This document shows, in pieces, positions 36,540 through 46,127 of a DNA stretch of 64,000 bases. The notes below the pieces were generated by a model. It was not told where the DNA came from. It was given only the letters and a program-made list of their open reading frames with translations, and did not search any database. The DNA is from Pseudomonas lalkuanensis (GTDB lineage Bacteria > Pseudomonadota > Gammaproteobacteria > Pseudomonadales > Pseudomonadaceae), in assembly GCF_008807375.1 (NCBI RefSeq), contig NZ_CP043311.1:4754001-4818000 (forward strand). The letters run 5' to 3'. The first letter of the stretch is position 1. The number at the start of each line of letters is the position of its first letter. Both the position numbers and the translations under genes were made by a program.

Positions 36540-38741
36540 ATGAGCCAACATTGCTGCCACGAGCATGACCATGCGCCCCGTAACGCCACGCCGGAACTGG
36601 CCGGAATTGCCGCCACCGCGGAGCCACGCTGGAGCAGCCTGCGCATCGACGCCATGGACTGCCCCACCGAGGAACGCCTGATCCGCGATGCGCTGGGCAA
36701 GGTCCAGGCCATAGAAGCGCTGGAATTCAACCTGATGCAGCGCCTGCTGCGCGTGCGCCATCGCTTCGAAGACGTGGAACCCCTGCAGCGCCTGATCGAG
36801 AGCCTGGGCATGCAGGCCGTTCCCCTCGCTGAAGGCGCTCCGGCCGCCGCACCGGCACAGGCGAAGAAACCCTGGTGGCCGCTGGCCCTGGCTGGCCTGG
36901 CCGCATTGGCGGCGGAAGCCTGCGAATGGTTCGGGGGCGGGCCGCAATGGCTGACGGCGGGACTGGCGATCCTCGCCATCCTCGGCGCTGGCCTGCCCAC
37001 CTACAAGAAGGGCTGGATCGCGCTGAAAAACCGCAACCTGAACATCAACGCGCTGATGAGCATCGCCGTGACCGGCGCCCTGCTGATCGGCCAATGGCCC
37101 GAAGCGGCCATGGTCAGCGTGCTGTTCGCCATCGCCGAACTGATCGAGGCGCGCTCCCTGGAGCGGGCACGGGATGCCATTCGCGGCCTGCTGCAACTGG
37201 CCCCGGAACAGGCCACGGTGTTCGAGGATGGCGAGTGGCGCGAGCGCCCGGCCCGCGACGTGCAGCCTGGTGCCCGCCTGCGGGTCCGTCCCGGTGAGCG
37301 CATCGCCCTGGACGGCGAAGTGCTGGGCGGTCGCTCCAGCGTCAACCAGGCCCCCATCACCGGCGAGAGCCTGCCGGTGGAGAAGGACCTGGGCGATCCG
37401 CTGTTCGCCGGCACCATCAACGGCGAAGGCGAACTGGAATACCGCGCCACCCGTGCCGCCAACGACAGCACCCTGGCACGCATCATCCATGCCGTGGAAG
37501 CGGCCCAGGGCTCACGGGCGCCGACCCAGCGCTTCGTCGACCAGTTCTCCCGCATCTACACGCCGGTGGTGATCCTCATTGCCGTGCTCACCGCCCTGCT
37601 GCCGCCACTGCTGTTCGACGGTGTCTGGCTGGACTGGCTGTACCGCGCCCTGGTGCTGCTGGTGATCGCCTGCCCCTGCGCCCTGGTGATTTCCACCCCG
37701 GTGACCATCGTCAGCGGTCTGGCCGCGGCTGCCCGTGGCGGCATCCTGGTGAAGGGCGGGGTGTTCCTCGAACTCGGCCGCAAGCTGGCCTGGGTGGCCC
37801 TGGACAAGACTGGCACCCTGACCGAAGGCCGCCCGCGCCAGACCGATATCGAACTGCTGCGGGCGCACGAACAGGATCCCCGCGCCCTGGCCGCCAGCCT
37901 GGCCGCCCGCTCGGACCACCCGGTGTCCCAGGCCGTGGCCCGTGCCGCCGAAGCCGACAACATTGCGCTCTACGCCGTGGAACGCCTGGCCGCCCTTCCC
38001 GGCCGCGGCGTCACCGGCCTGATCGACGGGCGTACCTATCACCTGGGCAATCACCGCCTGGTGGAAGAACTCGGCCTGTGCTCCAGCGAGCTGGAAACCC
38101 GCCTGGACGCCCTGGAAGCACAGGGCAAGACGGTGGTGGCCCTGTGCAGTGAACACGCCGTGCTGGCGCTGTTCGCCGTCGCCGACACCGTGCGCGACAG
38201 CAGTCGCGAAGCCATCGGCCAGCTCCATGCGCTGGGGGTGAAGACGCTGATGCTCTCCGGAGACAACCCGCACACCGTCCAGACCATCGCCAGCCAGGTC
38301 GGCATGGACGACGCCCGTGGCAACCTGCTGCCGGAAGACAAGCTGGCGGAGATCGGTCGGCGCCAGTCCGGCGGCGTGCCGGTGGGCATGGTGGGCGACG
38401 GCATCAACGACGCCCCGGCGCTGGCCCGTGCCGACATCGGCTTCGCCATGGGCGCCGCCGGCACCGATACCGCCATCGAAACCGCCGGCGTGGCGCTGAT
38501 GGACGACGACCTGCGCAAGCTGCCGCAGTTCATCCGCCTGTCCCGCCGTACCCACGCCGTGCTGATGCAGAACATCAGCCTGGCCCTGGGCATCAAGGCT
38601 GTGTTTCTGGCGTTGACCCTGATGGGCGAAGGCACGCTGTGGATGGCGGTGTTCGCCGATATGGGCGCCAGCCTGCTGGTGGTGTTCAACGGGCTGCGGT
38701 TGCTTTCTCCCCCCTCCCTCCGGGAGAGGGGCCGGGGGTGA
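36540..38741 (+). CDS. cadA: Heavy-metal-translocating P-type ATPase (Cd/Zn/Pb), CadA-like
   Basis: The 733-residue inner-membrane pump exports divalent metal ions. The N-terminus has a Cys/His cluster (MSQHCCHEHDHA), then an HMA-type domain with DAMDCPTEE in place of the usual CxxC, eight membrane segments, the CPC motif (VIACPCALVI), the phosphorylation loop DKTGT, and GDGINDAPALARAD. CPC plus the divergent CadR mark it as a Cd/Zn/Pb pump. The last ten or so residues (SPPSLRERGRG) are read from an intergenic repeat and are unlike a family C-terminus. Confidence 0.93.
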   Translation: MSQHCCHEHDHAPRNATPELAGIAATAEPRWSSLRIDAMDCPTEERLIRDALGKVQAIEALEFNLMQRLLRVRHRFEDVEPLQRLIESLGMQAVPLAEGAPAAAPAQAKKPWWPLALAGLAALAAEACEWFGGGPQWLTAGLAILAILGAGLPTYKKGWIALKNRNLNINALMSIAVTGALLIGQWPEAAMVSVLFAIAELIEARSLERARDAIRGLLQLAPEQATVFEDGEWRERPARDVQPGARLRVRPGERIALDGEVLGGRSSVNQAPITGESLPVEKDLGDPLFAGTINGEGELEYRATRAANDSTLARIIHAVEAAQGSRAPTQRFVDQFSRIYTPVVILIAVLTALLPPLLFDGVWLDWLYRALVLLVIACPCALVISTPVTIVSGLAAAARGGILVKGGVFLELGRKLAWVALDKTGTLTEGRPRQTDIELLRAHEQDPRALAASLAARSDHPVSQAVARAAEADNIALYAVERLAALPGRGVTGLIDGRTYHLGNHRLVEELGLCSSELETRLDALEAQGKTVVALCSEHAVLALFAVADTVRDSSREAIGQLHALGVKTLMLSGDNPHTVQTIASQVGMDDARGNLLPEDKLAEIGRRQSGGVPVGMVGDGINDAPALARADIGFAMGAAGTDTAIETAGVALMDDDLRKLPQFIRLSRRTHAVLMQNISLALGIKAVFLALTLMGEGTLWMAVFADMGASLLVVFNGLRLLSPPSLRERGRG

Positions 38742-38803
38742 GGGAAGGTCCGCGCGGCTGGCAGTTTCCCTCACCCCACAACCCACTCCCGAAGAGAGTG
38801 GGT
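38711..38803. repeat. Intergenic palindromes between cadA and the macro-domain gene
   Basis: GGGGTGAGGGAA (38736-38747) and TTCCCTCACCCC (38766-38777) are a perfect 12-bp inverted repeat with an 18-base loop; the left arm contains the cadA stop codon. A second stem, ACCCACTC/GAGTGGGT (38781-38803), follows. The left flank (CCCCTCCCTCCGGGAGAGGGG) is the same class as the elements at 3101 and 21450. It probably also separates the two convergent genes. Confidence 0.65.
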
Positions 38804-38831
38804 ACTGTCCGTGCAGGCGTCGAAAACGAAC

Positions 38832-39332
38832 CTACGCCAAAGCGTCCTGATAGACGAAGACCATGTCCTGGCCGAACGCCACCAGCAGCACTTCACGCAA
38901 GCTGCTGCCCGCCGGCCTCGGCCGCTTGAGTTCAGCCACTGCGATCCGCGCCGCCAGCTGCAGCGGATAGCCATACACCCCGCAGCTGATCGCCGGAAAG
39001 GCAATGCTGGCCAGCCCTTCGGCTTCGGCCAGGGCCAGACAGTTGCGGTAGCAGTTGCTGAGCAGTTCGGGTTCGCGATGGCTGCCACCGTGCCAGACCG
39101 GCCCGACGGTGTGGATCACGAAACGAGCCGGCAGACGGAAGCCCGGCGTGATCCTCGCCTCGCCCGTGGGGCAGCCGCCAAGGGTGCGGCAATGGGCGAG
39201 GAGTTCGGGACCGGCAGCGCGGTGGATGGCGCCGTCAACGCCCCCGCCACCGAGCAGCGAGGAGTTGGCCGCATTGACGATGGCGCCTACCTCCAGGGTC
39301 GTGATGTCGCCTTGCCAGATCCGGATTTCCAC
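38832..39332 (-). CDS. Macro-domain ADP-ribose-binding hydrolase
   Basis: The 166-residue protein is a single macro domain of the MacroD/YmdB type: [36 protein letters not shown], then [10 protein letters not shown] and the loop [13 protein letters not shown]. Such enzymes remove O-acetyl from O-acetyl-ADP-ribose or ADP-ribose from acidic residues. The start is GTG at 39332 with only a weak GAGAG upstream. It is convergent with cadA. Confidence 0.92.
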   Translation of the reverse strand: MEIRIWQGDITTLEVGAIVNAANSSLLGGGGVDGAIHRAAGPELLAHCRTLGGCPTGEARITPGFRLPARFVIHTVGPVWHGGSHREPELLSNCYRNCLALAEAEGLASIAFPAISCGVYGYPLQLAARIAVAELKRPRPAGSSLREVLLVAFGQDMVFVYQDALA

Positions 39333-39503
39333 CTGATTAGACTCTCAACCTGGGTATCCGCCGATGGTAGTAGCCAGACGCTTCACCGAGGTACTGGATG
39401 GCGAACCGTCCGTCGCTCAGGTTCGCGTGTCGGGGACCGCCACGATGGTCCGTGCAGCAGGGAGCAGGTGCGTTTCACCGGGGGGCCGATCCGGCGCTGT
39501 CGA

Positions 39504-41129
39504 TCACACCTTGAGCAAGGCCGGCGGGACACGCCGAACCCATTGCGTCTCCTGTTCATAGGCATAGGCCAGTTGCAGCACGGCAAGATCAGCCTCGCGC
39601 TTGCCGATGATCTGCACGCCCATGGGCAAGCCTTCAGCATTGAAGCCGGCCGGAACACTCATGGCGGGACAGCCGGCCAGCGATGCAGGGATGACCACTT
39701 CCATCCAGCGGTGATAGGTATCCATCGCCTTGCCGGCGATGCTCTTCGGCCAATGCACACTGGCGTCGAATGGAAACACCTGCGCAGTGGGCAGAACCAG
39801 GTAGTCGTAGCGCTTGAACAGCTCACAAATGGCCTGGTACCACGCGCTGCGCTCGACCGACGCCTTGTACAGCTCGCGGGCGCTGATGTTCTTGCCGCTG
39901 TCGATTTCCCAGAGGAGTTCGGGCTTCATCAGCGCACGCAGTTTGGGGTCAGGGAAAGCCTCTGCTTCGCCCGCGGCAAGCGAATGACGCAGGGTCAGCC
40001 AGGCTTGCCAGAGACGCTGCGGCGCGAAATTCAATTCGGCGTCCTCGACCTTGCAACCGATCGCCTCGAAAGCGTTCAACGAACCACGGCACAGCTCCAG
40101 CACGCCCTCCTCCATCGGCAAGTAGCCATTGAAGTCGCCGAGCCAGCCGATGCGGGTATCGCGAAAGTCGCGCTTGAGCGGTTCGGCAAAACGTGCCGGA
40201 TCCTGCTGGATCGACAAGGGTGAGCGCGGGTCATGGCCCGCCTGGATGGACAGCAGCATCGCGAGGTCCGTCACCGTGCGCCCCATCGGCCCGTTGGTGG
40301 CCAGGTCGCCCAGGAACAATTCCTTGCTCGGCCCGGAGGGTACGCAACCCGCGGAAGGGCGGAAGCCAAAAACATTGTTGAAAGCGGCGGGATTGCGCAA
40401 TGAGCCCATCATGTCGCTGCCATCGGCCACCGGCACCAGGCGCAGGGCCAGGGCTACCCCCGCGCCACCGCTGCTTCCGCCGGCGATGCGGCTCTGATCG
40501 TAGGCATTGCGCGTAATCCCGAAGACCTGGTTATAGGAATTGGAGCCCATGCCGAATTCCGGCACGTTGGTCTTGCCGATGACGATCGCGCCCTGGCCCT
40601 TGATGCGCTCGACGTAGATTTCGTCGTGCTTGGGCACATAGTCCTTGAACAGGGGCGAGCCATAGGTCGTGCGTATCCCGGCGGTAGCCGCGAGATCCTT
40701 CACGGCATGCGGCATGCCGTGCATCCAGCCCAGGTACTGGCCACGCGCCAGTTGCCGATCGCGCTCTTCGGCCTGCTTCAGCAAGGCATCGCCATCCTGC
40801 AGCGAGACGATCGCATTCACCTTGGGGTTGAGTCGTTCGATCTGCGTCAGATAGGCGGTCATGGTCTCCCGGCAGGACACCTGGCGCGCCTTGATGGCGC
40901 GGGAAAGCGTCACGGCATCCATGGCGACGATATCCGCTGGTATCACGTCCGCCGCCGCCGCGGGCGCTGCCTTGGAGCTGGCCGGGAACAGGCTGCCGAT
41001 CGCCCCGCCGAAGGCGGCGGAGCCGAGCATCGCTCCGGAAACCACACCGCTTCGCACCAGGAACTGGCGACGTGCCTGCGAGCACTCCTCTGCAGGCGAA
41101 ACGCGGCCTGGAACAGGTTCTTTTTTCAT
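39504..41129 (-). CDS. Tat-exported amidase of the amidase-signature family
   Basis: The 541-residue protein begins with a twin-arginine signal (ARRQFLVRSG, then a hydrophobic Ala/Gly-rich stretch to about residue 55), so it is probably periplasmic. The mature enzyme has the Ser-cisSer-Lys catalytic elements of the amidase-signature family: HAVKDLAATAG with the lysine, GGSSGGAGVALA with the nucleophile serine, and GSDMMGSLRNPAAF. The substrate is unknown. It is the last gene of the DUF1302/DUF1329 cassette, 115 bases after the DUF1329 gene. Confidence 0.87.
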   Translation of the reverse strand: MKKEPVPGRVSPAEECSQARRQFLVRSGVVSGAMLGSAAFGGAIGSLFPASSKAAPAAAADVIPADIVAMDAVTLSRAIKARQVSCRETMTAYLTQIERLNPKVNAIVSLQDGDALLKQAEERDRQLARGQYLGWMHGMPHAVKDLAATAGIRTTYGSPLFKDYVPKHDEIYVERIKGQGAIVIGKTNVPEFGMGSNSYNQVFGITRNAYDQSRIAGGSSGGAGVALALRLVPVADGSDMMGSLRNPAAFNNVFGFRPSAGCVPSGPSKELFLGDLATNGPMGRTVTDLAMLLSIQAGHDPRSPLSIQQDPARFAEPLKRDFRDTRIGWLGDFNGYLPMEEGVLELCRGSLNAFEAIGCKVEDAELNFAPQRLWQAWLTLRHSLAAGEAEAFPDPKLRALMKPELLWEIDSGKNISARELYKASVERSAWYQAICELFKRYDYLVLPTAQVFPFDASVHWPKSIAGKAMDTYHRWMEVVIPASLAGCPAMSVPAGFNAEGLPMGVQIIGKREADLAVLQLAYAYEQETQWVRRVPPALLKV

Positions 41130-41244
41130 TTCGACTCCTCATGTATCTGTCATGGCCGCAGCCGATGGCTCGACGAACCGCACCCGGGTACGAAGCGACA
41201 TCAGGGGCAGGAAAGCAGCAGCCGCGGCGATGTCCTGTGATTCC

Positions 41245-42606
41245 TCAGCGGATGCCGCTGGCGCGCAGCGCTGACGGGGTGAACTCCTTGCTGGTGACGG
41301 GGAAGTCGAACCTGTAGCCATCCTTCTCCTCGTTGTGCAACGCACCTACCGCATAACGCCCGGATATCACGTCGTAATGGGTTACCCCGGCAAACCAGGG
41401 AATCTGCTGGTCGTAGAAGAAATTGGTGTGCCCTTCGGCGACCCGCCAGAGATTGCCGCGGCTGTCGTAGGCGTCGGCCTCGGCCACCTGCCAGCTGTCT
41501 TCGTCGATGTAGAAATCACGTTTGGAGTAGAGGTGACGCTCTCCCGGCTTCAGGGTGGCGACCACATGCCAGACCCGGTGCAGCTCGTAACGGGTGTGGT
41601 CCGGATTGATATGACCGGGCCTGATGATGTCGTCGTACTTCAGCCTGGGCGACTCCAATCGATAGCTGTTGTATGGGATGTACAGCTCCTGCTTGCCGAT
41701 CAGCTTCCACTCGAAACGATCCGGCGCGCCGTTGTACATGTCGGAGTCGTCAATGGTCCGCATGCCATCGGCGCCGGGGCTGTCGTAGGCGATCTGCGGT
41801 GCGCGGCGCACGCGGCGCTGGCCGGCGTTGTATTCCCAGGCCATGCGCGGCTCCCTGACCTGGTTGAGGGTTTCGTGCACCAGCGTCACGTTGCCGGCCT
41901 TGCGCGCCGGCCCGAGGAACTCCTCCCGGAACATGTACAGGATGTTGGTCATTTTATCGGCCGAGTAGTCGGTCAGGCCGATGGGGAAGGCGAGGTTCTG
42001 CTTGATCACGCTGGGCGTGTAGCTGCCATTCACCTGGGGCGAGGCTTGCACCGTGATGCGTTTGACGGAGTAGCCGCGGAAGCGGGTGATGTGGTTCCAG
42101 ATCGCTTCCAGGCCATTGTGCGGCAGAGGGAACGGCACACCGCCGGGCTGGAACTGCTCCAGGCCATTGCCGCCTTCGGCCAGCCGGGTCTGGACGGCAT
42201 TCTGCCGGGTAGCGGCGTTGCTCCTGTCAGGCAGGCTGACCGAACGATGGGACGGGTAGACCGGGATGCGGTAGCTGTCCGGATAGCGCTTGAACATTGC
42301 CAACTGGCCGGGAGTCAGCTTGCCCTGGTACTGCCCGACATTCTCCGCGGTGATGATGAACAACGGCTTTTCGCCGGCGAAAGGATCGGCGAGGAAGCCG
42401 TTGGCATCCTTGCTTCCGGCATCCTTCGGCAGGCCGCCGGTCCAGGCCGGGATGCTGCCGTCGGCATTGCCGGCGGCTTCAGCGCCGACGGGAGTCAGGT
42501 CGGCGCCCAGGCGCGCGGCCTGTTCGGGCGATACAGCCGCTGGCGCCTGGCAGGCGGCCAGGCTCAGGCCAAGGCAGCCGGCCTGGATAAGTTGCTTGTG
42601 ATTCAT
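41245..42606 (-). CDS. DUF1329 envelope protein
   Basis: The 453-residue protein has an N-terminal export signal; LSLAAC at residues 14-19 could be a lipobox, otherwise signal peptidase I would cut shortly after. The mature part starts SPEQAARLGADLTPVGAEAAGN and includes IPAWTGGL and PGHINPDHTRYELHRVWHVVATLKPGERHLY-type sequences typical of DUF1329, a LolB-like lipid-binding fold as far as I recall. It follows the DUF1302 gene by 26 bases; these families are usually neighbours. Function unknown. Confidence 0.88.
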   Translation of the reverse strand: MNHKQLIQAGCLGLSLAACQAPAAVSPEQAARLGADLTPVGAEAAGNADGSIPAWTGGLPKDAGSKDANGFLADPFAGEKPLFIITAENVGQYQGKLTPGQLAMFKRYPDSYRIPVYPSHRSVSLPDRSNAATRQNAVQTRLAEGGNGLEQFQPGGVPFPLPHNGLEAIWNHITRFRGYSVKRITVQASPQVNGSYTPSVIKQNLAFPIGLTDYSADKMTNILYMFREEFLGPARKAGNVTLVHETLNQVREPRMAWEYNAGQRRVRRAPQIAYDSPGADGMRTIDDSDMYNGAPDRFEWKLIGKQELYIPYNSYRLESPRLKYDDIIRPGHINPDHTRYELHRVWHVVATLKPGERHLYSKRDFYIDEDSWQVAEADAYDSRGNLWRVAEGHTNFFYDQQIPWFAGVTHYDVISGRYAVGALHNEEKDGYRFDFPVTSKEFTPSALRASGIR

Positions 42607-42632
42607 GGGTGACCTCGTCTGCCGGTCTGGCC

Positions 42633-44492
42633 TTAGAAACTCACGCCGAAGCTGGCCGCGACGAAGTCGCGATCGCTGTTGGCATTGAAATCACCGCCGT
42701 AGTAATCGGTGTAACTGATGGTGGCGGTGTACTTGGAGAGGTATTCGGCGTTCAGGCCGATGCTGATGGCCTTGTTGCCTTCCTGGAAGGTGGGCCCGAA
42801 GCCGTCGACGTCATGGGAAAACGCCAGGCTCGGCTTCAGGTTCACGCCGGCCAGGGCATCGTTGTAGATAAAGCTGGCGCTCAGGCGATAACCCCAGGAA
42901 TTGCGGGTGAAGAAGCCATCATCGGTGCATTGGTTCGGGTTTGCGGCGTTGGCGACCAGGGTGCAGAGCTGGTTTCCCGAGATACCGCCAAGCGCCGGGG
43001 CCGTGCCGGCGCCGGCCAGTTCACCGTTGCCGAATACGCCGCTGCGTCCGAAGCGCAGGTCGGTGCCGTCGGTCGAGCCGAGGCCGCCGACGTGGCTGTA
43101 TCCCACTTCGGTGACGAGGATCGTGCTGTCCGACTTGAGGAAGCCATCGAAGGTACTGATGGTGGTCACCTGGGCCTGGGTGAAGGGCAAGCGCTTGTAA
43201 CCCTTCACCGGCGATCCGAACCTGGAACCAGCCCAGCCGCTAGCGAAGACCGGCAACCCGGCATTGACCGCAGCGCTGGTGGCGGCGGCTCCCAGGGTGG
43301 CGGCGGCGGAAAGATCGGAACCGTTGATACCGAGCGGCATGTTCGGCCGGTGACTGATTTCGCCGGACACGGCAGTTTCGCCGACCGAGGTGGCGAAGCT
43401 CAGGCCGTACAGGCGAATGTCTTCCGGATATTCCAGGAAGTAGCGCGCGCTGCTCTGGCCGCCCCGCCCGGCGAAACCGCCGACCGGGTCGAGAAAGGCC
43501 CCCTTGCCGACGACCCACGAGGTTTCCGGGGTTCGGCTGTGGTAGTTGAGGGCATAGAGGCCGAACTCGGTGTCGTTCAGTTCAGGCAGCAGCAGACGCA
43601 AGGCGACCCCGAACTGGCCACCGTCGCGGGCCTCCCGATCCTGCAAACGCGGCACGAAGCCGTAGCCGCCGGGCACTCCCGTGCCGTCGATACCTGCCGC
43701 ACGGTCGAAGTCGCTGCCGTTCACCCGCATGCGATCGTCGCAGCCCTTGGCCGCAACGTCGCTGCCGAAAAAGGTGCCGCAGTTGTCCAGTACGGTCTTC
43801 TCCCACTCCAGTTGGTAGAAGGCCTCCACGGACAGGTTGTCGCTCAGGCCCTGGGTCAGGAACAGCATGCTGACGGGCGTCAGGGCCTCCTTGATCTCGG
43901 AGCCGGGCCGACGCACGGCGGCGACATCGATCGGGTTGATGGCGTTGATGGAATTGCCGATGAAGGTGCTTTCGCCCCAACTGACCACCTGCCGGCCGAG
44001 GCGCACGCTGCCCGGCAGATCGGCCACCTGGTAGTTGTGGTAGACGAAGGCGTCGAGCAACTCGGCGCCGGAGGCCTGGGCGACATTGTCACGGCCATCG
44101 TCGTCAATATCCTCGAGCAGGCGGTGTTCATCCTTCAGCTCGAAGTCGTACCAGTACTTGCCACGCAGGAACAGGCCGCTGTCGCGATAGCGCAAATCAA
44201 GATCATGCAGGCCCTTGAAGATCTTCGAGAAGGTCTCGCCCTTCTTGAAATTCAGTCGATTGTCGTCCGAGCTGCTGGAGGAAGCCTTGCCACCATTGCC
44301 GGTGCCGATGAAGTCAGGATCGCCACCGCGCACTGCCCAACTGGCGCCGATCGACAAGGTCGAGTCGAAACTCCCCTGGAGTTCCCCGATGTTGAAGCTG
44401 GCCGCCCGGACCGGTAGCACGCTCGCAAGTGCCACCGCCAGGGCAAGGGCGTGCGGGTAAATGCCCTTTGCCCCTGTTTTTCTTGTTTTCAT
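42633..44492 (-). CDS. DUF1302 outer-membrane beta-barrel protein
   Basis: The 619-residue protein has a signal peptide cleaved near VRA-A (residue 31) and then an outer-membrane barrel pattern with alternating aromatic strands (LFLRGKYWYDFELKD, RLGRQVVSWGESTF, ISYTDYYGGDFNANSD) and a C-terminal phenylalanine (SFGVSF), the BAM signal. It is a DUF1302 protein. With the DUF1329 gene directly downstream it probably forms an envelope uptake or export unit for a hydrophobic compound, which is inference. Confidence 0.9.
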   Translation of the reverse strand: MKTRKTGAKGIYPHALALAVALASVLPVRAASFNIGELQGSFDSTLSIGASWAVRGGDPDFIGTGNGGKASSSSSDDNRLNFKKGETFSKIFKGLHDLDLRYRDSGLFLRGKYWYDFELKDEHRLLEDIDDDGRDNVAQASGAELLDAFVYHNYQVADLPGSVRLGRQVVSWGESTFIGNSINAINPIDVAAVRRPGSEIKEALTPVSMLFLTQGLSDNLSVEAFYQLEWEKTVLDNCGTFFGSDVAAKGCDDRMRVNGSDFDRAAGIDGTGVPGGYGFVPRLQDREARDGGQFGVALRLLLPELNDTEFGLYALNYHSRTPETSWVVGKGAFLDPVGGFAGRGGQSSARYFLEYPEDIRLYGLSFATSVGETAVSGEISHRPNMPLGINGSDLSAAATLGAAATSAAVNAGLPVFASGWAGSRFGSPVKGYKRLPFTQAQVTTISTFDGFLKSDSTILVTEVGYSHVGGLGSTDGTDLRFGRSGVFGNGELAGAGTAPALGGISGNQLCTLVANAANPNQCTDDGFFTRNSWGYRLSASFIYNDALAGVNLKPSLAFSHDVDGFGPTFQEGNKAISIGLNAEYLSKYTATISYTDYYGGDFNANSDRDFVAASFGVSF

Positions 44493-44932
44493 GTCGCTGT
44501 CTGCCTGGAAGCTGTTTCTTGTTGGTCGGATTCACTGGGTACTTCCCTGTGCGAGCAGAATTGCATTGCCGGCTGGCCAAGAATTGACACGGCACGACAG
44601 AGTGGTTGGCCCAGCACGCCAAGCGCTGCGGACAGCCCGGCAGCGTCGAACCGTCATCGGGAAAAGGCGGCCAGATCGTTCGAGATTGTTGCCGGGAACT
44701 CCGGTCGGAGCATGGAAACCGGGCCCCGTACCCGCGCAAGCAAACACCGGCAAGGACCGGTCTCAGGGTGCAGGAATTCAGCTTGGGGGCTTCAAGCGCC
44801 GCCGTGCCGGCGGCATCGGCGCGGTGGCTGGCGCAGCAGGTTCTTTCGAACAGCGCCTTGGTGGGCTCTTCGTCCGGTCGCGCCGGAGCAGGCCGCCAAC
44901 GCCGACTCAGCGGCCAGCGGCGAAAACGTCGC
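44493..44932. other. Non-coding region before the DUF1302 operon
   Basis: About 440 bases between the AraC gene and the DUF1302 gene, both on the minus strand. I see no convincing gene. There is one hairpin (GCCGCC-GTGCC-GGCGGC, 44798-44814) that could end the araC transcript, without a T-run. The operon promoter and AraC site should lie here but I cannot identify them. Confidence 0.5.
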
Positions 44933-45943
44933 TCAGGAGCCGGTTTGCAGTTGCTGCCTGTACTGCTGGGGAGTCAGTTGTGTCCAGCGGCGAAATGCCC
45001 GGCTCAACGAGCTGGATTCGGAGTAGCCCACCAGCAGCGCCACCTCGGTCAGCGAGTACTCCTTGTTCTTGATGTAGTCCAGCGCCAGGGTGCGGCGTAC
45101 ATCTTCGACCAGGTTGCTGAACTCGATACCCAGTTCCCCCAGACGCCGCTGCAAGGTTCGACCGCTCATACCCTGGCTGCGGGCAATCTGCTCCAGGCTC
45201 ACCACCCCGAGGCAGAGGCAACCTGCGATGGCCCGTGAAACGCGGCCGAGGAAATCCATTGTCTGCGAGCGGACCTTGCTCTGCTGCTCGAGCAAGGGCT
45301 CCAGCGCCCGATACAGCCGGATATCGGAAGTGCGCAGCGGCAGGCTCAGGATGTCGCGCGAGAAATGCAGGCGATTACTCAACTGGTTGAAGTGCAACGG
45401 GCACTGGAAGATTTCCCTGTGCAATTGCTGGTCTTCCGGCGCGGCATGCTCGAAGTCGACCCGATGCGGCCAGAACTCGACGCCACTGATCTCGCGCAGG
45501 CAGTTGAGAATGGCGCTGAGGGCGAGTTCGGAATCCTGGCGGCGCTGGAAGATGGTCGGGTCCGTGATCTGATAGTCGATGATCACGTCGTGATCGTTGA
45601 TCGACAGATCCAGGCGCGTTGCCTGGATGTGCGCAACGATGAAGCGGCTCATGCAGCGCAGCGCCATTTCCATATCGGTAGCGCTTCGAGCCGCATGGCC
45701 ATAGACCCCGAACGAAGTGCTGTCCAGATCCAGCCCCATCCTCAGGCCGATGTTGCTGTCGGTGCGCAGGCTCAACGCCTCCAGCAGCGCGACATACTTG
45801 GCGAGAGGAACCTCGCTGGCCGGGTCGTGCAGTATGGACTCGTCCAACCCCACCTCACTCAGTACCGGCGCTACCTGATCGCTGCAGTTGCGCAGCAGGG
45901 CCTCGGTAAAGATGGTGAAACACTGAGAGCCGCCTGTGGACAT
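44933..45943 (-). CDS. AraC-family transcriptional regulator
   Basis: The 336-residue protein has an N-terminal sensing domain of the Arabinose_bd-like type (residues about 20-210) and a C-terminal double helix-turn-helix (SLEQIARSQGMSGRTLQRRLGELGIEF and LTEVALLVGYSESSSLSRAFRRWTQLTPQQYR). This is the OruR/ArgR-like group, which often respond to lipids or amino acids. It is upstream of, and on the same strand as, the DUF1302-DUF1329-amidase genes, so it is the likely activator of them. Confidence 0.9.
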   Translation of the reverse strand: MSTGGSQCFTIFTEALLRNCSDQVAPVLSEVGLDESILHDPASEVPLAKYVALLEALSLRTDSNIGLRMGLDLDSTSFGVYGHAARSATDMEMALRCMSRFIVAHIQATRLDLSINDHDVIIDYQITDPTIFQRRQDSELALSAILNCLREISGVEFWPHRVDFEHAAPEDQQLHREIFQCPLHFNQLSNRLHFSRDILSLPLRTSDIRLYRALEPLLEQQSKVRSQTMDFLGRVSRAIAGCLCLGVVSLEQIARSQGMSGRTLQRRLGELGIEFSNLVEDVRRTLALDYIKNKEYSLTEVALLVGYSESSSLSRAFRRWTQLTPQQYRQQLQTGS

Positions 45944-46127
45944 GCGAAAACCCTGAATCTGCTCGGAGCGGTCCGTTGTTCTTATTGGTCAGCGCAGAGC
46001 CTGGGTCAGAGCGCCCCGCCGCAAAAATGTAACAGATTATTTTAGCAACGAGGCACACAAAGGCCGGGGTCGCGACGGGCTCGCCGAAGCGGCGTCTGCG
46101 CAACGGCGTCCATGACGGCCAGGCCCC

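Noticed and set aside
44493..44600. A sigma-54 promoter upstream of the DUF1302 gene
   Set aside because: The minus-strand TTGGCC...TGCA string has GG and GC 12 bases apart, not the required 10.
44798..44814. The GCCGCC-GTGCC-GGCGGC hairpin as the araC terminator
   Set aside because: It has no T-run on the minus strand, so it may be chance in GC-rich DNA.
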